64,000 nucleotides of DNA from Cobetia sp. L2A1 (GTDB lineage Bacteria; Pseudomonadota; Gammaproteobacteria; Pseudomonadales; Halomonadaceae): assembly GCF_009796845.1 (NCBI RefSeq), contig NZ_CP047025.1, positions 2,666,001 to 2,730,000 on the forward strand, given 5' to 3'. Below the pieces are notes generated by a model. That model searched no databases, was not told the DNA's origin, and saw nothing but the letters and a program-made list of their open reading frames with translations. Positions 17,154-26,635 of the stretch are shown piece after piece (position 1 is the first letter of the stretch; each line of letters starts with the position of its first letter). A program made the translations under genes and the position numbers.

Positions 17154-18107
17154 TCATTGCGCGAGCCACGACTCCACGAGGTCTTCGTGATTGGCCACCC
17201 ATTCTTCGGCATAAGCCTCGGGATCTTTCTTGTCGACGGTCAGGGCATAGCTCATGTCATTGATCTGCTCAAGACTCAGCTTCACGTGACTCAGGAGGCG
17301 CGCGGCAGATGGTGCGCGAGTCTCCAGCGACTTGGCATAGTGAATATAAAGAGACGCTTCTGGCCAGGCACTGTCGGCATTGGACTTTTCAAGCCAGTCA
17401 GGATCGTCTGTCGGCTGAACGATGTGCCATGTCTTGTCGTTGTGCGGCGGTTCTTCCAGATGGACCAGATCATACATCTGGAACATCTGATGAGGGCTGT
17501 AACAGAAGAAGACGAGCGGCTTGTTGGCCGTATCTGATGCCGAGAGCTCCGCGACGAAGAGCGTTTCGTCCAGCTCGTAAAGCTTCATCGTCTGGTCATA
17601 GCCATAACTCTTGGCCTTGATACGTTCCACCGTGCTGGAAGCCGCCGCCGGCGGACCCGCCCACATTTCACCATATCCATCACCATTACGATCAAATAAC
17701 TTGGCAATGTCGGGGTCGGTCAGATCATAGATGGAAGTGATTCCATATTGCTCCGAGACCGCCTTGGTCACACAGACGCCCTGAGTGGCTTCAACACCAT
17801 TCATGTCCTGGACGACCGTGCCACGTTCCTTGACATATTTATCGTGAAGACTCTGCTGATTGGGCAGCCATACTTCGGGGTGAACATCGATGGTGCCCTT
17901 GTCCATCGCCTCGAAGATGACGGCATTGGTGCCATTCTGCATGGCGACATCCAGGCCGAGATAATTCTCCATCACGACTTTCAAGATGTTGCTGGTCGCG
18001 GCAGCCGTCGGCCAGTTGGGTACGCCAATGGTCACGTCAGCGGCATAGGTCATGCTACTGGTAAGGGAGAGTATCAATGTCGTGGTTACACGATTTATCA
18101 GTTTCAT
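17154..18107 (-). CDS. Periplasmic substrate-binding protein, glycine-betaine/choline type (OpuAC)
   Basis: A 317-residue exported binding protein. The N-terminus MKLINRVTTTLILSLTSSMTYAA is a signal peptide cleaved near TYA-AD. The mature part has the OpuAC fold signature (VTIGVPNWPTAAATSNILK, WLPNQQSLHDKY, MWAGPPAAASS) and many Trp/Tyr residues suitable for a quaternary-amine cage. ATG 18107 with AGGAAG upstream is preferred to the GTG one codon earlier. It lies 39 bp after the ETF:quinone oxidoreductase gene, so transport and oxidation are probably co-transcribed. Confidence 0.9.
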   Translation of the reverse strand: MKLINRVTTTLILSLTSSMTYAADVTIGVPNWPTAAATSNILKVVMENYLGLDVAMQNGTNAVIFEAMDKGTIDVHPEVWLPNQQSLHDKYVKERGTVVQDMNGVEATQGVCVTKAVSEQYGITSIYDLTDPDIAKLFDRNGDGYGEMWAGPPAAASSTVERIKAKSYGYDQTMKLYELDETLFVAELSASDTANKPLVFFCYSPHQMFQMYDLVHLEEPPHNDKTWHIVQPTDDPDWLEKSNADSAWPEASLYIHYAKSLETRAPSAARLLSHVKLSLEQINDMSYALTVDKKDPEAYAEEWVANHEDLVESWLAQ

Positions 18108-18146
18108 CACGTCTTCCTATATTATTCTTGTCATGGGGTTAGTGAC

Positions 18147-19805
18147 TTACATGTTGGGATAACTGGGGCCTCCGCCCCCTTCCGGCACTGCCCATCGAAT
18201 ATTCTGGGCAGGATCCTTGATATCGCATGTCTTGCAATGCAGACAGTTTTGCGCATTGATCTGAAAACGTTCGCCCGCACTTTCCTGAACGATTTCATAG
18301 ACGCCGGCGGGACAATAACGCTGTGCAGGCTCCATATATTCGGGCAGATTGAAAGTAAGCGGTATCGCAGGGTCCTCGAGTTTGAGGTGACACGGCTGGT
18401 CATCAACATGCTGGGTATTGGACAGATATACCGAGGAGGTCTTGTCAAAGCTGAGCACACCATCCGGCTTGGGATAGTCAATGGCTTTGCACTCTGCTGC
18501 CCGCTTCATCTGGGCATGATCGGGCGTATTGTCTCGCAGCCGAACGGGAAGCTTTCCACCAAAAATATTCTGATCAATGAAGTTGAAAGCCCCTCCAAGG
18601 ACAGGGCCCAGCTTGTGCAATGCCGGCCCGAAATTGCGGCTGGCATACAGCTCTTCATGGAGCCAGGAAGACTTGAAGCGCTCGGTATATTCATGCAGCT
18701 CCTTACCACCAGTATCGCCCTGCTGCAGTGCCTCAAAGACGACGTCTGCTGCCAGCAACCCAGACTTCATTGCGGTATGAGTGCCCTTGATCTTGGCGAA
18801 ATTCAGGGTGCCGGCATTGCAGCCGATCAGCAGCCCGCCCGGGAAGGTCATCTTGGGCAAGGCATTGAATCCACCCTTGCTGATGGCACGAGCACCATAG
18901 GACACTCGCTTGCCACCCTCCAGGTACTGCGAAAGTGACGGGTGATGCTTGAGTCGCTGGAACTCATCGAATGGGCTGACGTGAGGATTGGAATAGTTCA
19001 GATCGACAATCAGCCCGACGACGACCTGATGGTTGTCGCCGTGATAAAGAAAGAATCCCCCCGAAGTCCCGTCACTCAATGGCCAGCCGGTACCGTGCAC
19101 GACGAGTCCTGGCTGGTGACGGGCAGGCTCTATATCCCACAACTCCTTGATACCCAAGCCATAATGTTGGCTATCAGCATCGCGATCGAGATCAAAGCGC
19201 TGGTAGAGCGTCTTGCCAAGATGGCCACGACATCCCTCGGCGAACAGCGTGTAGCGAGCATGCAGCTCGATACCTTGCATATAGCTATCATTGGCCTCGC
19301 CATCACGGCCGACGCCCATGTCCCCTGTCGCGACACCCTTTACTGAGCCGTCCTCGTGATAAAGCACTTCACTGGCCGCGAATCCGGGAAATATCTCGAC
19401 ACCCAATGCCTCCGCCTGCTCAGCCAGCCAGCGACAGAGATTGCCAAGGCTGATGATGTGATTGCCCTGATTATGTAGCGTCTTGGGAATCATCCAGTCG
19501 GGAAATTGCAATGCGCGTTGCTGATTGGGCAGGAATAGCACCTTGTCCTCGACCACGGGTGTCCCCATGGGGGCGCCACGTTCTGCCCAGTCGGGAAATA
19601 GCTCATCCAGTGCACGCGTTTCCAGAATCGCGCCAGACAGGATGTGGGCACCAACCTCGGAGCCCTTTTCGATTACACAGACGGTCAATTCCGAACCTGC
19701 CGTCTGCGCCTGCTGCATCAAGCGACAGGCAGCCGATAGGCCAGAAGGGCCTGCCCCTATGATGACGACGTCAAACTCCATGGCTTCGCGTTCATTCTGA
19801 CTCAT
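18147..19805 (-). CDS. Electron transfer flavoprotein:ubiquinone oxidoreductase
   Basis: A 552-residue membrane-associated enzyme passing electrons from reduced ETF to ubiquinone. It has the FAD motif VVIIGAGPSGLSAA at residues 13-26 and a C-terminal [4Fe-4S] domain with CPAGVYE and CLHCKTCDIKDP, ending in the usual GGGGPSYPNM tail. Length is normal for the family. ATG 19805 is preceded by AGGAGA. Its place beside etfBA and the dehydrogenase indicates a dedicated electron route from methyl-group oxidation to respiration. Confidence 0.95.
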   Translation of the reverse strand: MSQNEREAMEFDVVIIGAGPSGLSAACRLMQQAQTAGSELTVCVIEKGSEVGAHILSGAILETRALDELFPDWAERGAPMGTPVVEDKVLFLPNQQRALQFPDWMIPKTLHNQGNHIISLGNLCRWLAEQAEALGVEIFPGFAASEVLYHEDGSVKGVATGDMGVGRDGEANDSYMQGIELHARYTLFAEGCRGHLGKTLYQRFDLDRDADSQHYGLGIKELWDIEPARHQPGLVVHGTGWPLSDGTSGGFFLYHGDNHQVVVGLIVDLNYSNPHVSPFDEFQRLKHHPSLSQYLEGGKRVSYGARAISKGGFNALPKMTFPGGLLIGCNAGTLNFAKIKGTHTAMKSGLLAADVVFEALQQGDTGGKELHEYTERFKSSWLHEELYASRNFGPALHKLGPVLGGAFNFIDQNIFGGKLPVRLRDNTPDHAQMKRAAECKAIDYPKPDGVLSFDKTSSVYLSNTQHVDDQPCHLKLEDPAIPLTFNLPEYMEPAQRYCPAGVYEIVQESAGERFQINAQNCLHCKTCDIKDPAQNIRWAVPEGGGGPSYPNM

Positions 19806-19842
19806 GGATTCTCTCCTGGTCTGGCTATCGGTGAGTAGGCCA

Positions 19843-20751
19843 TCAATGAGCAAGTAAACGCTGACGCGCTGCTGTCAGGGTATTGCGCATCAGACAGGCC
19901 ACCGTCATGGGGCCGATACCACCGGGCACGGGAGTCAGACCACCTGCCGTGGTGATGGCGGCGTCGAAATCGACATCTCCCACCAGTCGCGTTTCGCCTT
20001 GAGCGTCTGCGATACGGTTGATACCCACATCAAGGACTATGGCCCCGGGCTTGATATGTTCATCACCTATCATGCAGGGACGGCCGACAGCGACGACCAG
20101 AATGTCCGCCTGCCGGCATTCTTCCACGATATGCTGACTGCGCGAATGAACGGTCGTCACGGTGCAATTGGCATTGAGCAGCAATTGACCGATGGGCTTG
20201 CCCACGATATTGGAGCGGCCAACGACGACGGCCTTCAAGCCGGACAGGTCGCCGAGCCGATCCTGAAGCAACAACAGACACCCCAGCGGTGTACAAGGCA
20301 CCATGCCCGGATGACCTGCACTCAGACGGCCGACATTGATGGGATGAAAACCATCAACGTCCTTGGCGGGGTCTATGGCCTCGATCACTGCCGTCTCGTT
20401 GATCTGTTTCGGCAGGGGCAGCTGAACGAGGATGCCATCGATGCTGTCATCCTGATTCAGGATCTCGATCAGAGAGAGAAGTTGGGCCTGGGTCGTATCG
20501 ACCCCGAGCAGGTGCTGAAAGGATTTGATGCCGACTTCCGCCGCCTGACGCATCTTGGTGCGCACGTAGACCTGACTTGCTGGGTCACTGCCGACCAGCA
20601 CGACCGCCAGGCCCGGTTGACGGCCTGCGTCAGCCACGAACGCAGGTACCTGCTCTGCCACTTCAGCACGAATTTTCTGTGCGAATGCCTTGCCGTCCAT
20701 CACGACGTTGCGCGTCACTTCGCTCGCGCAGGAGGAACTCAGATGATTCAT
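19843..20751 (-). CDS. folD: Methylenetetrahydrofolate dehydrogenase / methenyltetrahydrofolate cyclohydrolase
   Basis: A 302-residue bifunctional FolD converting 5,10-methylene-THF to 10-formyl-THF with NADP. Visible signatures are [14 protein letters not shown] with the catalytic lysine, VQLPLPKQI, the PTPxG-like [20 protein letters not shown] and DVGINRI. It is placed between purU and the ETF:quinone oxidoreductase, so it is probably a dedicated catabolic copy; whether a housekeeping folD exists elsewhere cannot be seen here. The first about 15 residues ([15 protein letters not shown]) are longer than in most FolD proteins. Confidence 0.95.
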   Translation of the reverse strand: MNHLSSSCASEVTRNVVMDGKAFAQKIRAEVAEQVPAFVADAGRQPGLAVVLVGSDPASQVYVRTKMRQAAEVGIKSFQHLLGVDTTQAQLLSLIEILNQDDSIDGILVQLPLPKQINETAVIEAIDPAKDVDGFHPINVGRLSAGHPGMVPCTPLGCLLLLQDRLGDLSGLKAVVVGRSNIVGKPIGQLLLNANCTVTTVHSRSQHIVEECRQADILVVAVGRPCMIGDEHIKPGAIVLDVGINRIADAQGETRLVGDVDFDAAITTAGGLTPVPGGIGPMTVACLMRNTLTAARQRLLAH

Positions 20752-20768
20752 TTCTCTACTCCACGCTG

Positions 20769-21629
20769 CTAGAAGACGACCGTTCTCAACCCGTTCTGGA
20801 AGACGCGATGTGAGACGTGATATTTCACGGCGCGCGCCAGGGCAGTGGCTTCCATATCGCGACCGACCTGCGTGAGATGCAGGGGATCATGTGCGTGATC
20901 CACACGCTCGACCATCTGTTCAATGATCGGCCCTTCATCAAGGTCACCGGTGACATAGTGAGCGGTTGCGCCGATCAATTTCACGCCGCGGTCATAAGCC
21001 TGGTAGTAGGGTCTGGCGCCTTTGAAGCCGGGCAGGAACGAGTGGTGAATATTGATGCAACGTCCCACCAGCTCCTTGCTGAGCGAGTCAGACAGCACTT
21101 GCATGTAACGCGCCAATACGACCAGCTCAGTCCCCGTGCTCTTGATGATTTCAAGGAGACGAGCCTCCTGCTGAGGCTTGGTTTCCTTGGTGATGGGCAG
21201 ATGGATATAGTCAATGCCCTCACGCTCAGCCAGCTCACGCAGATCTTCGTGATTGGAAACGATGGCGGTGATATCGATCATCAGCTCACCAGTGGAGCGG
21301 CGATATAACAGATCCCGCAGGCAATGGTCATACTTTGAGACCATGATCAGTACTTTCGCACGCTCTGCAGTGTCGTGGATTTCCCAGTCCATCTCGAAAC
21401 GCATGGCGGTCACTTCAAAGGCCGCTTTCATCTGATCGACAGTGAACGTTCGCTCGCTTTCAAAGACAAACTCGATGGTGGAGAAGAAACGTCCCGTTTC
21501 CTGGTCATCGTACTGATGCAGTTCCTTGATGAAACAGCCACGATCCGCCATGAAGTTACCCAGCGCTGCCACGATACCGACACGCCCGGGGCAAGATACC
21601 TTGAGAATATAAGTCGTTTTATTTTTCAT
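20769..21629 (-). CDS. purU: Formyltetrahydrofolate deformylase
   Basis: A 286-residue enzyme hydrolysing 10-formyl-THF to formate and THF. It has an N-terminal ACT domain (about 8-80: [19 protein letters not shown]) and a formyltransferase-fold domain with [16 protein letters not shown] and the catalytic region [18 protein letters not shown]. It regenerates free THF, needed when demethylation loads the folate pool. It starts 17 bp before folD in transcription order, and lies 32 bp after etfA. The AGGAGT upstream is distant from the ATG, so translation may rely on coupling. Confidence 0.95.
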   Translation of the reverse strand: MKNKTTYILKVSCPGRVGIVAALGNFMADRGCFIKELHQYDDQETGRFFSTIEFVFESERTFTVDQMKAAFEVTAMRFEMDWEIHDTAERAKVLIMVSKYDHCLRDLLYRRSTGELMIDITAIVSNHEDLRELAEREGIDYIHLPITKETKPQQEARLLEIIKSTGTELVVLARYMQVLSDSLSKELVGRCINIHHSFLPGFKGARPYYQAYDRGVKLIGATAHYVTGDLDEGPIIEQMVERVDHAHDPLHLTQVGRDMEATALARAVKYHVSHRVFQNGLRTVVF

Positions 21630-21661
21630 GATTATTGTATTTAGACTCCTGCATCAGGCTC

Positions 21662-22591
21662 TTAGAGAGCGGTGTCGAACTGCGGCATGACATCGAACAG
21701 ATCACCCACGATGCCAAAATCGGCCACCTGGAAAATCGGCGCATCAGGGTCCTTGTTGATGGCCACGATCACCTTCGCGTCCTTCATGCCCGCCAGGTGC
21801 TGAATCGCACCAGAAATGCCCACGGCGATATAAAGTTCTGGCGCGACTACCTTGCCTGTCTGACCCACCTGGAAATCATTGGGGACGAAACCTGCATCGA
21901 CGGCTGCGCGAGAAGCGCCGACGGCAGCTCCCATCTTGTGTGCCACATTATCGAGAAGAACGAAGTTCTCCCCATTGCCCATACCCCGCCCACCGGAGAT
22001 GACGACTCGCGCAGTCGCGAGTTCCGGCCCCTCAGTCTGAGGCGCAGAACGTCCCAGTACCGAGGCGCGCTCCTGGCGCGACGTCGCCGGCAGAGTCACG
22101 CACTCCGCATTTCCTTGCGTAGCCATGAATGGCTCGAACTTCGTGCTGCGCACGGTGATGACCTTGGTGGCTTCATGACTCCGATAGGTCGCCATCACGT
22201 TACCTGCATAGATAGGACGCTCGAAGGTATTGGCATCCATGATCGCGCTGATATCGGACAGCTGAGCGACATCCAGCAAGGCAGCAACACGCGGCATGAG
22301 ATTCTTGCCGAAGCTGTTGGCAGGTGCGAGAAGGTGGGTATAGCCTTCGGCGCAATCCCTGACGAGAGGGGCCATATCTTCTGCCACTGGCAATGCGAAC
22401 TGCTCGGAATCGACCGTCATCACACGACGAATACCCGTGATCCTGGCCGCATGCTGAGTCACTGATTCACAGGCACTCCCCATCACCAGCAGGTCAATTT
22501 CATCTCCGATCTGCCGTGCGGCACCCAGGGTATTGAAAGTGGCGGAGGCAATATCGTTATTATCGTGATCCACGATTACAAGAATGGACAT
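21662..22591 (-). CDS. etfA: Electron transfer flavoprotein alpha subunit
   Basis: A 309-residue EtfA. The C-terminal FAD-binding domain shows [12 protein letters not shown] and the highly conserved [23 protein letters not shown] region. With EtfB it accepts electrons from the dimethylglycine/sarcosine-type dehydrogenase. The start has AAGGAG 6 bases upstream and lies 10 bp after etfB. Confidence 0.95.
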   Translation of the reverse strand: MSILVIVDHDNNDIASATFNTLGAARQIGDEIDLLVMGSACESVTQHAARITGIRRVMTVDSEQFALPVAEDMAPLVRDCAEGYTHLLAPANSFGKNLMPRVAALLDVAQLSDISAIMDANTFERPIYAGNVMATYRSHEATKVITVRSTKFEPFMATQGNAECVTLPATSRQERASVLGRSAPQTEGPELATARVVISGGRGMGNGENFVLLDNVAHKMGAAVGASRAAVDAGFVPNDFQVGQTGKVVAPELYIAVGISGAIQHLAGMKDAKVIVAINKDPDAPIFQVADFGIVGDLFDVMPQFDTAL

Positions 22592-22601
22592 GACTGACTC
22601 C

Positions 22602-23354
22602 TTAAATGACGTTCGCTTCGGTTTTCAATTTTTCCACGAGCTCAGCTGCCGAGTTGACCAGGACACCACCCGATTCACGCACGGGGGTTTCACTCATCGA
22701 CAACAGCTCAAGACGCGGAGTCAGATCCACTCCCAATTCATCGGCCGTTATCTTTTCGAGAGGTTTTTTCTTGGCTTTCATGATGGCAGGCAGTGAGGCA
22801 TAACGTGGTTCATTGAGGCGAAGATCGACGCTGACGACAGCAGGCAATGCCAGTGCCAGAGTTTCCAGGCCATTATCCACTTCCCGTACGACTTCAAGCG
22901 CTCCCTCATTCACCGTCATTCCGGAAACAAAGGTGCCTTGTGGCCAATCCAGCATGGCTGCCAGCATCTGACCAGTCTGATTGCAGTCATCATCAATGGC
23001 TTGTTTGCCAAGCATCACCAACTGGACGCCTTCTCTTTCCACCAACGCCTTGAAGACCTTGGCGACTGACAGAGACTCCGTACTTCCCTCGAAGGGTACA
23101 TGGATGGCTCTGTCGGCGCCGACGGCCAATGCCTGACGCAGGGTTTCCTGAGATTTGTCGGGGCCGATAGAGACCACGATGACTTCATCGGCAACCCCGG
23201 ACTCCTTCAGGGTTATCGCTTGCTCTACTGCAATTTCATCAAAGGGATTGATAGCCATCTTGATATTTTCAAGATCGACACCGGATCCATCTGCCTTGAC
23301 TCTGACCTGCACGTTATGATCAATAACGCGCTTGACACCTACCATTATCTTCAT
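22602..23354 (-). CDS. etfB: Electron transfer flavoprotein beta subunit
   Basis: A 250-residue EtfB with [19 protein letters not shown] at the N-terminus, [11 protein letters not shown] near residue 37 and the [21 protein letters not shown] nucleotide-binding stretch near 122-142. It binds AMP and pairs with EtfA. It is the first gene after a 309-bp gap downstream of the dehydrogenase, so it may have its own promoter as well as readthrough. Confidence 0.95.
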   Translation of the reverse strand: MKIMVGVKRVIDHNVQVRVKADGSGVDLENIKMAINPFDEIAVEQAITLKESGVADEVIVVSIGPDKSQETLRQALAVGADRAIHVPFEGSTESLSVAKVFKALVEREGVQLVMLGKQAIDDDCNQTGQMLAAMLDWPQGTFVSGMTVNEGALEVVREVDNGLETLALALPAVVSVDLRLNEPRYASLPAIMKAKKKPLEKITADELGVDLTPRLELLSMSETPVRESGGVLVNSAAELVEKLKTEANVI

Positions 23355-23663
23355 GGGGATTTCTCCACGATTACATAGAATTGTTTTAATATCGCAATGA
23401 AATATGCCAGTGAAAATCTTCAGTAAATTTCACATCACCCGGCCAGCCCTCTCACGAGTTCAGCCATCACTGATAGTAATTCAGGAACCTGGATGACTTA
23501 CTGAATCGACTTCATCACCAATGATTCATCAGTCAATTGGCAAGACATGATCATGAGAGAAACTGCCTCCCCTCGGGATAGCGACATCTGCTATCAACAA
23601 TATATATCGAGGGGAGACACTCTCATTTATACGACATCTTTACCTATCGTATTGATAGAAAGA
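23355..23663. other. Gap between the dehydrogenase gene and etfB
   Basis: About 309 bp. It holds the composite hairpin at 23567-23616; the part nearer etfB is AT-rich and may hold a secondary promoter. No gene is seen. Confidence 0.5.
23567..23616 (-). terminator. Composite hairpin downstream of the dehydrogenase gene
   Basis: The outer stem CTCCCCTCG/CGAGGGGAG encloses the inner stem GATAGC/GCTATC. On the minus strand it is followed by GCAGTTTCTCTC. It may partially end transcription or protect the mRNA end of the dehydrogenase. Confidence 0.55.
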
Positions 23664-26087
23664 TCATGACTTGATCAGCGCATTTTCCGGATCCAGCAAT
23701 GGTCCCGAGACAACGCAGGCCGCATGCTGCTCACCAATGATATCGACGGTGAGGTTGGCCCCTTCCTCAGCATGGGCGGGATTGACAAAGCCCATGACGA
23801 TGTTCTTGTCGACCCGGTAGCCATAACCAGCAGACGTGACGGTACCGACCACCTTCCCATCGGCGTAGATCGAGTCACCTGGGTGGGCGGCAGCATGCTG
23901 GCAGTCAACGACCATCGTCACGAACTTCCTGCGATATGGCTTGCCTTCCTTGGCCATGAGCGCTTCCTTGCCCGGGAAGTTCGGCTTGTCCATCTTCACG
24001 AAACGCCCCAGGTCACTTTCGAAAGGATCGAATTCGGTGATCAGATCTGCCTTCCAGTGACGGTAGCTCTTCTCGAGGCGCATGGACTCTGTTGCCAATG
24101 AACCAAAGGGTTTCAGATTGAATGCCGGGCCCGCTTCATCGATGAGCTTGTACGCCAGATAGAGTTGCTCATTGGGGACGTGCAGCTCCCAACCCAGCTC
24201 GCCGCTGAAGCTCACTCGCAGTGCCATGGCTTGCGCATGGCCGATGTAGACTTTCTTGGCGGTGAGCCAGGGGAATGCTGCGTTGCTCCAATCCGTGCGC
24301 GGGGAGAGAGACGCCAGCAGATCACGGGACTTGGGCCCAGTGATCACCAGGATCGTATGTGAGTTCGTCATGGGAACAAGCTCGACACCGGTGTCAGGCA
24401 GATGTGACTTCAGCCATTCCATGTCGTGATATTCAGCGGCAGCGGCAGAGCCGTACCAGAAGCGGTCATCAGCCAGCTTGGCCAGCGTCGCTTCACCAGC
24501 CACGTTGCCCTTGTCAGTCAGGAAGTAGCACAGACCCACACGCCCGACCTTCTTGGGCACGTTGCCGCACATCAGGCCATCCAGCCATTCTGCGGCCTTG
24601 GGTCCCTTGATCTCATAGCGGTTGAAGCCGCTGACTTCCATCAGACCGACATTTTCGTGTACCGCCTTGACCTCTTCCGCAATGACCTTGTCGACGTCGG
24701 TGAAGCGGAAGCTGTGCTTGAACTCGAAGTCAGGGGTCGGCTTGTAGAACAACGCCCGCTCCCAACCATTGACGGTGCCGAACTCAGCGCCTTTTTCTTT
24801 AAGCACAGGGTATAGCGGCGTCGTCTTCGCCAAGCGGCCGGCATCACGATGCTCATGCGGCATGTGGAAGCGGAATTCATTCTGATAGTCTTCCACTGCC
24901 TTCAAGGCAGTGAACTCAGTGTTGGCATGTCCAGTGAAACGCGCGGGATCCAGGCACCAGGTATCCCACTCGGACTCACCATGCACGATGAGTTCGGCAA
25001 GAATCTTGCCATGGCCACCACCTTCCCCGAGCCCGGCACGCAAGCCGATGATGGAATAGACATTGGTCAGGCCCGGGGTCTTGCCGACCAGCGGGTTGCC
25101 ATCAGCAGAATAGGTGATGGGGCCATTGATGATGCTGTGAATCCCGGTGCGCTCCAGGCATGGCATGCGCTTGAAGACACGCTCCATGTTGTCCAGGCAG
25201 CGATCCAGATCATCCGGGCATAGTGCATTGACGAAGTTGGGGTCGATGCCATCCATGCCCCAGGTCTTGCAGCGTTGCTCGTAGATGCCCACCAGCAAGC
25301 CTTTCTTTTCCTGACGGCTGTAGAAGTCATCGCGTGGGTCACGCAGCAGCGGAACGCGCGTTTCACGGGCTTCCAGTTCAGGCAGAGGCTCCGTCAGGAA
25401 GTACATGTGTTCCATCGAGATGACGGGATACTCGACACCCAGCATGTCACCCACTTCATTGACGCGATAACCGCAGGCATTGACGATGATTTCGCAGGTG
25501 ATATCACCATTTTTCGTCTGAACGACCCACTCGCCATCGGGCTTTTGATAAACCCCCTCCACCGGGTTGTGACGATATATCTCTGCCCCGGCTTTACGAG
25601 CACCGCGCGCCAGCGCCTGAGTCAACTGAGCCGGATCAATGTCACCATCGAGTGGATCCCACAGACCACCAAGAAGTTCTTCATCGGCTTCCAGCAGTGG
25701 ATGACGCTTCGCACATTCCTCGGCATCGATCAGTTCAAAATCAACGCCCATCCCTTTCGCCAGGGAAATGAAGTGCTTGTAGCCATCCATATGCTCCTGG
25801 GTAGATGCCAGACGGATCCCCCCCGTTGCGTGATGGTAATTGATGGGGTGTTCGGGATCTTCGGACAATTCTTTATATAACTTAATACTGTGGCTTTTCA
25901 GACCCACCATTGTCTGTACTGCGCCAAAGTTTGTTACCTGTGCAGCAGAATGCCAGGTCGTCCCTGATGTCAGTTCATTACGCTCCACCAATACCACGTC
26001 TGTCCAACCTTCCTTGGTAAGGTGATACAGCGTGCTGCAACCTGCAATCCCACCGCCAATAACAACCACTTTTGCATGTGTTTTCAT
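23664..26087 (-). CDS. FAD/folate-dependent dimethylglycine/sarcosine dehydrogenase family oxidoreductase
   Basis: An 807-residue enzyme with the full DMGDH/SARDH architecture. The N-terminal FAD domain (VVVIGGGIAGCSTLY, 8-21) has the LTSGTTWHSAA motif, whose His46 corresponds to the covalent-flavin histidine of mammalian DMGDH. It is followed by an FAD-linked middle domain, then GcvT-like folate-binding and C-terminal barrel domains (about 430-800). It should oxidatively remove an N-methyl group, passing carbon to THF and electrons to ETF. ETF, ETF-QO, FolD and PurU lie directly downstream, which strongly supports this. Dimethylglycine versus sarcosine cannot be decided. GAGGA precedes the ATG. 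Confidence 0.9.
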   Translation of the reverse strand: MKTHAKVVVIGGGIAGCSTLYHLTKEGWTDVVLVERNELTSGTTWHSAAQVTNFGAVQTMVGLKSHSIKLYKELSEDPEHPINYHHATGGIRLASTQEHMDGYKHFISLAKGMGVDFELIDAEECAKRHPLLEADEELLGGLWDPLDGDIDPAQLTQALARGARKAGAEIYRHNPVEGVYQKPDGEWVVQTKNGDITCEIIVNACGYRVNEVGDMLGVEYPVISMEHMYFLTEPLPELEARETRVPLLRDPRDDFYSRQEKKGLLVGIYEQRCKTWGMDGIDPNFVNALCPDDLDRCLDNMERVFKRMPCLERTGIHSIINGPITYSADGNPLVGKTPGLTNVYSIIGLRAGLGEGGGHGKILAELIVHGESEWDTWCLDPARFTGHANTEFTALKAVEDYQNEFRFHMPHEHRDAGRLAKTTPLYPVLKEKGAEFGTVNGWERALFYKPTPDFEFKHSFRFTDVDKVIAEEVKAVHENVGLMEVSGFNRYEIKGPKAAEWLDGLMCGNVPKKVGRVGLCYFLTDKGNVAGEATLAKLADDRFWYGSAAAAEYHDMEWLKSHLPDTGVELVPMTNSHTILVITGPKSRDLLASLSPRTDWSNAAFPWLTAKKVYIGHAQAMALRVSFSGELGWELHVPNEQLYLAYKLIDEAGPAFNLKPFGSLATESMRLEKSYRHWKADLITEFDPFESDLGRFVKMDKPNFPGKEALMAKEGKPYRRKFVTMVVDCQHAAAHPGDSIYADGKVVGTVTSAGYGYRVDKNIVMGFVNPAHAEEGANLTVDIIGEQHAACVVSGPLLDPENALIKS

Positions 26088-26635
26088 TGGTATTCCTCAA
26101 CTTGTTCTTATTGGTAAACGATAAACATTATCGGTACGAACGGTGTTATTTCAGCATTGTTCTTGTCTTCGGCGGTGTCTCTGAACCGTACGACCCAATG
26201 AATGAAAGCGCTTTCATTTTTAGCAGCAAGGTTTTGGCCTTGCAAGGCGTTCCCTACCTATTTTTGTAAGCAGCCGTACTCTTTCTGACGCCGCAAAGAC
26301 CAACGCGATTTAAACCAAAGCTGGTTAATTAGCGAAAAAATCTACATAACCCATTCAATAAAGCGTTTGAAACTGGGTCATGACACTAAACCAGTGAAGT
26401 CATGAGGCCTTTCTCAACCATACATCTCGTCACGTCACGATAGAAAACATCAGAAAAATACGCTTGATCAGACATCATGCTGAAGCAATGCCTCATGAAT
26501 CACAGCGAAGACTCAGCGGCATGAGACAGCATTGAGGGTACTTGGCTCAGTTGGAGAGCCAGGTACAGGAGAGAGCTGAGGAAGGGAGTAGATAGGCACG
26601 CACTGCGTGAGAAGCAATGTACTGCCCGTCACCTT
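26088..26635. other. Regulatory region between the LacI gene and the dehydrogenase
   Basis: This 548-bp gene-free stretch contains the 18-bp palindromic operator at 26202-26219, about 115 bp before the dehydrogenase start. It also has a weak hairpin near 26540-26564 (8-bp stem with one G-U), which may end the LacI transcript. No riboswitch was recognised. Confidence 0.55.
26202..26219. promoter_or_regulatory. LacI-family operator
   Basis: AATGAAAGCGCTTTCATT is a perfect 18-bp palindrome centred on CG, the usual form of LacI/GalR-family sites. It lies between the LacI-type gene and the dehydrogenase operon, so it probably represses or controls that operon. Confidence 0.8.

Noticed and set aside
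23664..26087. DMSP demethylase (DmdA) instead of a dimethylglycine/sarcosine dehydrogenase
   Set aside because: DmdA is a stand-alone GcvT-like protein of about 370 residues. This protein has an N-terminal FAD domain with the WH flavin motif and sits with ETF genes.
26088..26635. Glycine riboswitch before the dehydrogenase operon
   Set aside because: No tandem aptamer-like architecture seen; the palindromic operator explains the region better.
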